Source: Gigaspora rosea (taxonomy: Eukaryota > Glomeromycota > Glomeromycetes > Diversisporales > Gigasporaceae). Taken from it: a stretch of DNA of 64,000 bases. Below are positions 54,169 to 64,000 of this stretch, piece by piece. The translations under genes were made by a program, and so were the position numbers. Every line of letters begins with the position of its first letter. Position 1 is the first letter of the stretch. The notes under the pieces are model-generated. The model did no database searches and had not been told where the DNA came from. It saw only the letters and a program-made list of their open reading frames with translations. The stretch is taken from contig QKWP01000829.1 of the NCBI GenBank assembly GCA_003550325.1, forward strand, positions 94,064-158,063, given 5' to 3'.

Positions 54169-55688
54169 ATGACGAATTTATTAGAAAATCTTTCAAACCA
54201 TTATCTTAAACTACTTGAAGATAAAGATGACTTTAATGTAATCATTGAGATTGGAGAACTTCCAAACGTTAAAATATTTCAAGCGCATTCCGCTATTTTG
54301 AAACATCGATCTTCATATTTTCGTAATGAATTGAAAACAGCTAAAAAAGATAACAATAATATTAAAACAATTAAATTGACAAATGTTTCTATAAAACAAT
54401 TTGAAGTAATTATCAAGTAAGTTATGCGTTTCATTACTGAGTTCATATACTGTATGAAATTATTAACATGATTTTTTTTTTTTTACCTTTAATAAATTGA
54501 AGATATATTTATGGAGGAGTAGTTTTATTAGAAAATCTTGATGCATCATTCATTTTTAAGTTACTGCTTGTTGCATATGAACTTGTTCTTGAAGAGTTGG
54601 CCAAACATCTTGAAATCCAATTAATCGAATTAAATGCAGAATGGCTTCATTTAAACTTTGCTCGCATTTATCAAATGAGTTTTCAAGATAATAAACTTTT
54701 AAAATTACAAGAATGGTGTAATACTGTTGCGGTAAAATACCCAAATAGAGTTTTTGAATCCGAAGATTTTACGTCCCTTCAAGAAAATTTATTGGTATCA
54801 TTGATTAAACGTGACGATTTACAAATGGAGGAAGTTAAAATTTGGAATTATATTATTAAATGGGGTATTGCACAGAATCCTGGTTTATCACCCAATCCCG
54901 AAAACTGGTCTGGTAAAGATTTTTTGGCATTAAAAACTACTTTAAAAAATTGCTTACCTCATATCCGTTATTTTCAAATTTCTGGTGATGATATTTATAA
55001 ATATATTCAACCATATCAACAACTTCTTGAAAAGAATCTTCGAAATGATATAATTAAAAGACATATAGCTCCAAATCGACCATTATCATCGGTAATGCTT
55101 CCACCTCGTGTGATGTTATCAACAAACCCATTTTCGAAAGTTATTAACGAAGCACATGCTGCTAAAATCGCTTCATGGATCAATAGAGAAACTGATACAT
55201 ATTCTATAAAAGATAATCCATATGATTTTAAATTACTTTTTTCTGGAAGCAGAGATGGATTTACTCGTGATTCATTTTGGGAAATATGTGATAAGCAAGA
55301 AAATTTAGTCGTTGTTATAAAAGTTAAAGACACTGATGAAATTCTTGGTGGATATAATCCCATTGGATGGAATAAATCTGTCCATGGTTGTATGTATTGT
55401 GAAGATAGTTTTATTTTTTCATTGGAAAATGGTACTGTCAAAAATTCTATTTTAAGTCGTGTGAACAATGTTGAATCTGCAATTATTAATCATAGGGATA
55501 GTTTTGGTTTAGCTTTTAATTGTGGTCTTTATATGTATTGTAGTTTTGATTCCGATAAATGTTTTTGTTTTGGCGATTTGGGATATTATAAAAAACTTAT
55601 TAGAAAGGATTCTATGTATAATTCTAAATATTCTTATTTTAATGTAGAGGAATATGAAATATTTCAAATTCATAAAAAGGCTATATAA
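54169..55688 (+). CDS. BTB-BACK-TLDc domain protein, two exons
   Basis: The model joins 54169-54416 and 54503-55688 (477 residues). The 86-bp intron has GTAAGT and a T-rich tract with TTGAAG; splicing joins the K codon and continues KYIYGG. The BTB domain occupies about residues 20-120: DFNVIIEIG, FQAHSAILKHRSSYFRNEL, then the KYIYGG end. A BACK-like helical region follows (120-260; VSLIKRDDLQMEEVKIWNYI). The TLDc domain is about residues 300-475: FKLLFSGSRDGFTRDSFWEI, VVVIKVKDTDEILGGYNPIGW, SFIFSL, ILSRV, FGLAFNCGLYMY. BTB suggests a Cullin-3 adaptor or oligomerisation role; TLDc is linked to oxidation resistance and V-ATPase regulation. Intact, and one of the most expanded families in arbuscular mycorrhizal fungi. 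Confidence 0.9.
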
Positions 55689-56285
55689 TCTTTTATTGCC
55701 GGATATTATATTAAACTCTTAAAACAATTGATTTAAATAACAGTTTGTATATATATTCATTTTTATCTTTGTTATTCATATATATTATTAATATCAATCG
55801 ACTTTGTATACCAATTAAATACTAGAAAGGAATTAAATTTTTTTTTTTTTTAATATTGGCATAATGTAATTTAAGATTTACATCGAATTTGAAGGATCTC
55901 TAAAATGGATCACGTTATATTTAATCTATTAGTTAATTCTATCTTATCAGTTATAGTTTTGACAATCCTTCCTCTTATAATAAAACGATGGATGTTCATG
56001 CAAATGTACCCTTTATGAAATATGATTGTAATTTAGATTAAATTGATTAAATCAGTTTGCATTACATGGAATCTGAAAACATGGTCGGTTGGTAGTTTTT
56101 TTTTAAATTACAGCTGTTTTCATTATTTTTGGGACATCTGGTGAAAAATTGACCGAATGATTGTTTGGTCGATTCGATATGTTTTTGATTTCGGTAGATA
56201 AACTTTGACTTGGGTGTGATTAGTATATAAAGCGATTTATATTTTTATAATTCATAACGATAATATTTTCTAAACAGTATTACAA
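55689..56285. other. gene-free stretch with a foldback terminus
   Basis: No gene. At 56109 starts a TTACAGCTGTTTTCATTATTTT terminus related to the 3919-4110 element; a matching inverted end, AATAAAAACAGCAGTAA, lies at about 62570-62585. Confidence 0.45.
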
Positions 56286-57460
56286 TGGCATGTCCAGTAT
56301 GTTTAGTGTGTTTAGTTTGTACGAAAATTTATGGCGAAGATTGTTCTTGTCAATCGATGGATCTTAATAAAAACATACATAAAAAGGGTCTTAATATAAG
56401 AAAACTTTCATAATAAACATATTACACGAGTAGGCGCCAATAAAAAAAAAGTTTGATATAATCAAGAATTTATTGACTGGATTAAAAACAATATAATTCG
56501 AGTTATAATTCCAAACAACCAAGATTTTTTCGAAACTGTAGTGAGAATTATAACCAACGAAATCAAAGTAAAATTTTATATGTTATATATCATTTTATTT
56601 TAAAGGTTTAATATATAATGATTATTTAAATTTAGGTCAAGACGAAAATGAACATGAATCGGATGAAAGTATTGAAACAATAGATTTGATGACTAGAGAA
56701 CCTTTAACTTGTTCATCCGTAATTATATTTTAAAAATGTGTAATCATCTGAAGTAATGGGAGCTGAATCTAAATTATCTGAATCACTTGAAACAATAACC
56801 AACTTGGCTAAAACAACAACTCATTCAAAATTGTTACACCAAAAGAACCAGCTAAAAGTAAGGTACATTCGTTATTTTTTAAAATTAATATTATTTATTT
56901 TAACATTCATACACTAGTGTGTGTTATGATCGATTGAAAAACCACATAGAAAACTTGTTGATCTTGTGAGTGTAAAAAGTTTCAGAGATATTGAAGAGGA
57001 AATTCCATCACGCTCACTTCCTGAGCAATGGGGAAGATTAAATTAGGTTGTATTTGTTACTAAATTTCAAATACAACTAAAGCAGATCATTACGATTTGA
57101 AATCAGATGGAGCTATTACTGCATTTATTTCTGAAGTCAAGTATAAAAAAATATTCGATTGTGTATTTATCAAGAAAATGACGAACTTATTAGGGCTAGT
57201 AAAAGAGATCATTTAAGTATCAAATTAATATTACTTTAAAGTTATTATTTATTTGCTGTATAATTTATTATTAGACGCTTGAAACTGAATCTGATAGTAT
57301 TAACACATTAAATTATATCAAAAAAAAGTTTATAAAAATCTTTCATCATACGATATATATTCAAGGCTGTTTGTTTCTGATGATTGTCATCATTCAAAAC
57401 TAGATAGTGATTTAATAACTTTGTTGCTCACGCAACTGTAAGTTTTTATACCAGGATCGG
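56286..57460 (+). pseudogene. possible decayed multi-exon gene
   Basis: ATG at 56286 opens a short Cys-rich frame (CPVCLVCLVCTKIYGEDC). It is followed by separate frames with host-like composition: EFIDWIKNNIIRVIIPNNQD near 56470, DENEHESDESIETIDLM near 56645, KLSESLETITNLAK near 56775 and KPHRKLVDLVSVKSFRDIEE near 56945, parted by AT-rich gaps that could be introns. No family recognised and frames do not join cleanly. It could equally be a transposon remnant. Confidence 0.25.
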
Positions 57461-58440
57461 AGTATGAAATACGAAGTATATGGTTTACAGGCAAGTTAGA
57501 TGGCTTCCGCAATCTTTGGAATCTGATTGGATAAAAAATCCTTGTGACTTTTTGTAACACCCCGAACAATACTAAAAAATGTTATCAAAAGAAATTGCAA
57601 ATCTAATTGGTAAAAAAAAAACTCTTAACCGTAATATTGATGTTGCAATGAGGTGTATACCAGGAACGTAGTACAAAGTACGAAGTGTATGGTTTACTGA
57701 AGAGTTAAATGGTGAAACTTGTGACTTAGATTTCTATATTAGTTCATGTGTCTATGTTGATGTGCGTATCTGGTATGTACTGTACGTACGTAAGTTTCGG
57801 TTATATTTTATAGTGCGATGGGTTTAATTTTTTTGACCGGTCATTGATTAAACACAAAAAAGTAAATAATACAACAATATAACCTCTGTTAGTATTATTA
57901 GTAGTTCTCTTATGTGCTGTACGGGAGTGTGATTCTCAGTATCTGATTGAAAAAATATTGTGTGTGACCAGCACTTTTGAGAGGCGCCTAGCATTAATGT
58001 CCAAAGAAACTAGTAGGTTGATCCATTCTGGACCTTGCCGTGCGTACTATGTCTTTGATTAGTTCTTTTCAGCTATATAATGTAATATGAATAACAAACT
58101 ACATATCAAGCCCTTGAGTCCGTTGATACTATCGTGATGTTTCTGCGCCCCAATATCACGATGTTAATTTATTCTACTCCTGCCTTATGATCATCATTTT
58201 TCCTTATATTATTATTTAATTGATCATACCTCCGATCTTATTACTAACTATAGCTATCCCGTTTTCCTTATTTGTTCTATGGATATATACCAGGAATGTA
58301 GTACGATGTATGTAAAGTATACCAGGAACAGAGTATGAAGTACGTAGAGTATAGGTATTTCGCAGATTAGTATGGTATTGGTGAGCAGATCCGTGTAGAG
58401 TATGGTTTACAGGCAAGTTAAGTAAAGTTCACAATTCTAG
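57450..58440. repeat. cluster of TACCAGGAACGGAGTATGAAG-type repeats
   Basis: At least four partial copies of ACCAGGAACGTAGTACGAAG with TACGTAGAGTATGG and TTTACAGGCAAGTTA occur at about 57450-57500, 57655-57710, 58290-58350 and 58395-58425. They resemble fragments of one dispersed element; no gene is supported among them. Confidence 0.55.
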
Positions 58441-59087
58441 GCTTCTGATTTGGATGTTCATTCCTTGATTTTGTATGCATGCGTGCTGATGTTTCGTGCT
58501 TTTGAATTTGCGGTAGGAATCATTATTCAAAAAATTCTATAATATTACCTTAAGTGTTTACAATATTGATTTTCTTTATTTATCATCATGCTTTCTTAAC
58601 TTATTGTGCTTATGTGTTAATATTATAGCTTGTTTACTCAGGATTCTGTTTGGATTATCGATTTATGTATTGAGTCACTTAAGATTTTGTTTATATTGTT
58701 TGCCAACTATATAAAATTGTGCAGATTTACGTAATCATTTTTAACATTTATGATTGTTGCATATTCGATTATTATTTTTTTGCAAATATCAGGTATCTAC
58801 ATCGTCATTGCCCCTTATTATTATTGTTCGCGCATTACATGACCTTAAAATTAATACCTTATTAACACTCTCCCTACATTGTTTTTCGTAAACTGACTCT
58901 TAAATTAATCGCGTAATTAATCGGATCAAATTAAGTGATATCCCGACTCAGATTTTTTATATGAAAGAATAATTGCTTTACTAATTATGAAATTGCATAT
59001 ATTAAATTTTATGAAATAATAATGTGAATTTGACACTGAACATATGCACTTTAACTCAATTGCGAATCAAAATTTGACTACCGTAAA

Positions 59088-59477
59088 TGGGCTGTGGACT
59101 AGGAAAACCCGTCTTTGAAGGGGGGTTTCCATTTTGAGAAAATGGCGATTATTTGTTGTGAAACCTAAATTTTACCCCTTGATTTTTTGTTTATTTTTAA
59201 ATATCGATTATTGAATAAACAATGTCATATGATTATGAAACACTGATTGACCAATCCAATTTAATTGAGTTGTCAATCTTTGGTTGTAAATCTATTTTTA
59301 GAACACGATCGTTAAAAAATTGGTTTAACATTCAAGTTAAAAAATCACGATAATTTATATCAACATAGGGTAAAAAGTAAAATACACGTGGATAGAAACC
59401 AGCGCTTTAATTTGAATCAAAGTCTCAAAATTGTTGAAAAACTGACAAAGGCGGGTTTTCCTAGTCCACAACCCAAA
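59088..59477. mobile_element. MITE with GGGCTGTGGACTAGGAAAAC termini
   Basis: GGGCTGTGGACTAGGAAAACCCG at about 59088 pairs with CGGGTTTTCCTAGTCCACAACCC ending 59477; AAAT flanks both sides. About 390 bp, non-coding. Confidence 0.75.
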
Positions 59478-62400
59478 TAGCCAACTAGAATATCCGGATG
59501 ATTGCAATAATTAGATCATGTATATATTATCAGAATCTAATAGGCGTTTAGGAAGGATAATTCTATCTATACATAACTTCTAGCATCATAGCGTACTAAG
59601 TTCCCGCTCCTGGTTTCGCACAACTGCGTTGCGCAGCTACTTCTGGATAATATAAATTTATGTATTATTTATAAATATATATTAATATCTTTTTAAGCTA
59701 ACAAAAATGCAAGGTGTTGATGAACAAAACTTCTAAATATTCAAATAAAGATTTAGTATATTATTATATTTATAATATTGAACTTAAATTTTTTTTATTT
59801 TAATATATATATATATATTTATTTATATGTAATAATTAATTCAGAGTCTTTAACTGACCCTACAGCTACAACTAATTCTACTTCTATATCAACAGATCCT
59901 ACAATACTATTACATTTCTTTTACTATTTATATAAAGAAAAATCACTACTAAAATTCGAATATTCATATTACTAAAATATGACCTTTCAAAATTTGCTTA
60001 ATTATGTATTCCTAATGGCCCTGCCCTCAAATGGAAAATATTTATGATTAGAGATAGACAGGCAACTTTTTTTATCTGAACAAATTATAAGTTATATATT
60101 TAAAGAAATATCTAGTTATATTTGGATAGATCTTGAGGATTTTGATAGAAAATTCAATGATTTATTTAATTTATTGATAAGTTATGTTTTATTAAAATTA
60201 GTTTAAATATTTGTATAGAAATAATTATACATTATATATATCTATATAAGTAGTATATAAATATAAAGTATGCATATATGCACAATATAATATATTTAGT
60301 ACTATATATCTTTTTAAAAAAATTTAAAGTAAATAATGTTTTAAATATATATGCAGTATATTATGTCTAAAATTAGAAGTCTTTCAATAAAAAAAATCAT
60401 TGTATATATCTAGTGTATTGATAATATGCATAAGCTAGAAATTTTTGATTATTATACAACTAAAGTCTAAAACATTCAAAGGATCTTGCACTGATTCTGC
60501 TCAAATTTTATTTTTTTTAAATAATTTTTTATATAAACAAAAGTCTGCTCAATTTATATAAAATAAAAGTTCTTAAATTCAGTTAAAAATAAATTCAATT
60601 TATTATAAGGGCACTAACATATATTACATAATATCTTTTTATCAGGAGGGCCACATATTATATATGAAGTATATATATGATATATTATACCTAGCTACCC
60701 CCTCCCCCAAGATATTACGTAATATCTGTCAGTGCTCTAAATTGCTTATAGAATTAAAACCTTCAATCTAATTTCTTTTTTATTACTATACAGATATCTA
60801 TACACTGTTTTATTCAGGAAATAGTTTCATTTTTGGTAACTAAATAGATATATAGTTATACCTAAGTTATATCACTTTTTGTTTAGAGCATTTTTGGAGA
60901 TATAACTAAGGTAAAGTTATAATTCAATATATAAAGCATATAAAAACATATTAAAAAAAGAAATTTATTTTGTTTAAATCTAGAGATATAACTCAAGTTG
61001 GGATATAATCTAGTGGGGTATAACTGTATTTAATTAATATTGTTACAATGGTTCATTATCAATATGCAAGTTGTTGGTAGCAGAAGATTTATTTTATCAA
61101 ATAAGGCACTAGCTAAATAAACAAAATACAATCAAACAAACAAAATACAAAAATTCAACTAGGAACTATTTAATAAAAAGAAAATAATAAAGAAAAGTAA
61201 TAAGAGGTAACTAGTGTAGAAAGTAATAAAATATAGAAATATGGAAGTAGTATTTAGACAAAAAATAGATTTTTAGTGAGGGTTAAAAGGTTTTAAAGAA
61301 ATATTTTTAAGGAAGAATATATTTATTAAGATTTTGTTATTAAAAGAATCACAAGAAATTCTTTTGTTATTATTCTTGTTATTGTTATTCTTTCTTAAAA
61401 AGAGCAGAAACTGGGCCATACTTATTTTTTTGGAACCCAAATCCTCAAAACCAAAGGCAGTGTTCATAGTATTTGAAAGAATTAATAATATTTTTGTTTA
61501 CATGATTCAAGAACCAAAAATGGTATATCCCTAGTATTTGAGGTGTTTTTATATTGGCAACTTTTGTCTTGTTTTCTAAAATTCTTCATAATATTTCTAA
61601 ATTACAGTATTTTGCTTATAAGCTTCTTTAGTAATGGGGCAGCATCTCCTGCAATAAGGCCTGCAATGAGTTGTTCAATGCCAGAAGAGGTGCTCTGAGT
61701 AGAAACTCTAGAGGTAGAACTAGTAGAAACCTCAGAAGTATATCTGCAACTTTAATATCTTTTTTTTAAACTTTTAAAAACTTTTATAATGTTCTTTCTC
61801 TATATAAACAATAAGAAAAAAATAATAGATAATCATATTCCAATTAGTGGACTATGAATTATCTCTATTCTAAATAAAACAACACTCAAATGCTATAACA
61901 AAAGCTAACAAAAACTAAACAAAACCTAAATAAAACCAAATGCAACTAAATTAATCTAAATATAACTAAACAAAAGCCAAACAAAACTAACCAAAAATAA
62001 CAAACAAATAAAATAAGAAAAAGTAATTTAGAGTAGAAAGTCAAGTAACAATATTATTACTTATTAATATATGCCCAATAAAGGTTTCATAATTGTTGGT
62101 GAAACATGGTTTTCTTTTCAACAAGCTAATATTTTTGAAAATATTTAAGAATTTAACTTACCAGTATAGAAGACTTGCTAATATCTATATCCTTAACAAT
62201 TACCCAAATTGCTAAACCTTCCAAATATTTTTCAACAATTGTCCAATAAATAAAAAAGTAATAGTAATATATGTTATATAACTATTTATATATAAGTACT
62301 GTCAAGAAAAAAAATACTACAGAGTTCAATTATATTTGTATCAGATGCAATCCTTAATAAATTAGATTGATTGTGTCTAGTGCAAAATATAATTGATACT

Positions 62401-63466
62401 TTGTAGAGCCTTATTTTTTGGTAGCACATATTTGATCATTATTGGAATCACAAGTGTCATTAGCAAAATATGCACATTATTATGTAATTGATGTTGCCAA
62501 AATCAAAAACTTATCAAATTGGCCAAACAATCATTTGGTCAATTTTTTATCAGATGTTCCAAATATAATAAAAACAGCAGTAACTATTAAATAATAGAAT
62601 AATGTTCATATCTAAGGTTATTAATTTCTCATTTGCACAACAAAGAATCCAAAAATGGGTTAGTAGTCATATTCATTTAGTTAGCCCTATCAGACAATTA
62701 TGAAAAATTAAGGTCTTATCAAATGACACCAAATGAGAATAGCAAAAAAAAAATAAATGTTAAAATCAAACAATTGGATAATTGGAATATATATAAAAAA
62801 AAATTTATAAAATTTGAAAATTGAAAAAATGGATAGGTAGGTAAGGCAAAACAAAAATCAACTTTGCATAGCCTTATACTTATCATAATCATTGACATTT
62901 TGATCATTAATATCAAATATGATCATAGTAATCAATGTGTAAAAATTGAAATGTGGAGATTAAGAATATGGAAATGTCCAATTATTTTTATTTACATTCT
63001 TAGTTGTCATCTAGGATTTTTTTAAAATCAACTTTCTTTATAGGATCATATTATTAATAATATGTATTAGTGAATCACATACTGTATATCACCAGAATAG
63101 TAAAGGTTGTAATAGTAAATCACAAAAGAAAGTATAATAGTTCTACCACAAACTAACTCAACCTTATCTATATATTGTGATTACTAGAATAGTGAGTAAG
63201 CTTTGTATAAGAATTATTACAGCAATTCATTATATAAATCATAATAAGTTCAATGCAAATGCAACTTTAGTTGCATATTATGCTTTAGATAGGTTTGTAG
63301 CAGAATTTTTCACAATAATTCTAATACAATAATTTCAATACAAATTAACCACATATTGTGGTCACTAAAATAGTGAATAGAGTTTGTAACAGAATTCTTT
63401 ATGAAAAAATAATAACTTCAATACAAACTAGCTCAAACATAAAAATAGACAATTCTAATACAGACT
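59478..63466. other. gene-free region with small inverted repeats
   Basis: No gene is supported. It holds an inverted copy of the 29050-29102 repeat at 59597-59642. A small inverted-repeat block lies at about 60607-60741 (GGCACTAACATATATTAC with its inverse) and GATATAACT words at 60840-61030. A CTAAA/CAAAAC-rich tract covers about 61890-62030. A decayed GGCC-family MITE lies at about 62616-62873. Confidence 0.5.
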
Positions 63467-63730
63467 TTGGGTTCCTCAAATTCAAATCAAATCAAATATT
63501 GGATCAATTTGAATTTGATCAAATCAAATTGACCCTAATTTGAATTTGATTTGATTCAAATATTTGAAATTTTTAATAGTAATTTTCAAATCAAATCAAA
63601 TATTTGTCAAATCAAATCAAATTTGGCTATATTTGAATTTGATCAAATCAAATATAGTCAAATTTGAATTTGAATTTGATCAAATATTTGATTCAAATAT
63701 TTAAAGATCAAATCAAATTGTGGAACCCTA
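63467..63730. mobile_element. hAT-like MITE with 8-bp duplication and CAAATCAAAT repeats
   Basis: TTGGGTTCCTCAAATTCAAA at 63467 and the inverse ending AATTGTGGAACCCTA at 63730. Flanks TACAGACT (63459-63466) and TGCAGACT (63731-63738) differ at one base. The interior is almost entirely CAAATCAAAT / ATTTGAATTTGAT words. 264 bp. Confidence 0.8.
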
Positions 63731-64000
63731 TGCAGACTAAACCTTAACCACACTTTGGTAGCCAAAATAGTGGGTAAGTAATACAGAATTTTTTTACATA
63801 ACTATAGTAGAAATCATGCACAATCTTGACCATACTGTGGTTACTAGCATAGAAACAACATTATAATGATGCCTAAAGCATGATGCAACCTGTGTTATTG
63901 ATGCTTAATGAAACTATTTTGTTAGGCAACTTCAAATTGACGAATTGACGAATGACGAAATTCGTGATGCATGATGAAACCCATGACACATGGCAAAACC

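Noticed and set aside
59778..59975. Thr/Ser-rich 65-codon ORF
   Set aside because: Surrounded by AT simple sequence, no start context or domain; treated as chance.
1..64000. CRISPR arrays, rRNA and functional tRNA genes
   Set aside because: No regularly spaced repeats with unique spacers, and no rRNA or complete tRNA was seen; the only tRNA-like sequence is the SINE head.

Overview
The window looks like a repeat-rich, AT-rich chromosomal segment of an arbuscular mycorrhizal fungus (Glomeromycotina, Rhizophagus-like). The evidence is gene content: a BTB-BACK-TLDc gene with a short GT-AG intron, three decayed Sel1-repeat genes, a kinase fragment, an ML-domain secreted protein and a small secreted cysteine-rich protein. 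All of these families are expanded in that group. The species call is inference; no rRNA or tRNA gene is visible.

Host genes are few. A two-exon secreted cysteine-rich protein lies at 6824-7147 (+), an ML-domain protein at 27264-27707 (-) and a two-exon BTB-TLDc protein at 54169-55688 (+). Sel1 remnants lie near 10.2-10.6, 12.0-12.3 and 23.4-23.85 kb, and a kinase remnant at 26.4-26.7 kb (-). Most other sequence is mobile DNA. It includes inverted-repeat (MITE-like) elements, among them a family with GGCC termini and TTA duplications, a nested three-layer insertion at 3.7-5.0 kb, TA-flanked foldbacks and hAT-like elements with 8-bp duplications. A decayed LINE on the minus strand spans about 22.05 down to 13.1 kb, with a duplicated stretch joined by a single N at 15113.

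The outstanding object is 30.69-49.03 kb, about 18 kb of densely packed, A-rich, one-strand coding sequence. In order it holds small mucin-like and membrane proteins, a Gag-like protein with two CCHC knuckles, an aspartic protease, an endonuclease IV-like (AP endonuclease 2) domain, a long charged linker, a Ty3/gypsy-type reverse transcriptase and RNase H, and then an IS1595/Merlin (ISXO2-like) DDE transposase where an integrase would be expected. It continues with zinc-knuckle and CxxC proteins, a coiled-coil protein, a Zn2Cys6 domain, several unknown ORFs, and a three-zinc-module plus NUDIX protein. Neighbouring cistrons abut or overlap by ATGA, TAATG or TAAATG junctions, as in polycistronic viruses. 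The frames are broken by stops, many of them TGA or TAG; three of these fall at family-conserved Trp positions. There are also several single-base frame changes and a 717-bp tRNA-derived SINE with a 15-bp target duplication inside the transposase.

I read this object as a decayed copy of an unusual large retroelement or pararetrovirus-like element. The domain calls come from motifs seen by eye. The idea that all the cistrons belong to one element rests on strand, spacing, composition and shared decay, and needs other copies to prove it.
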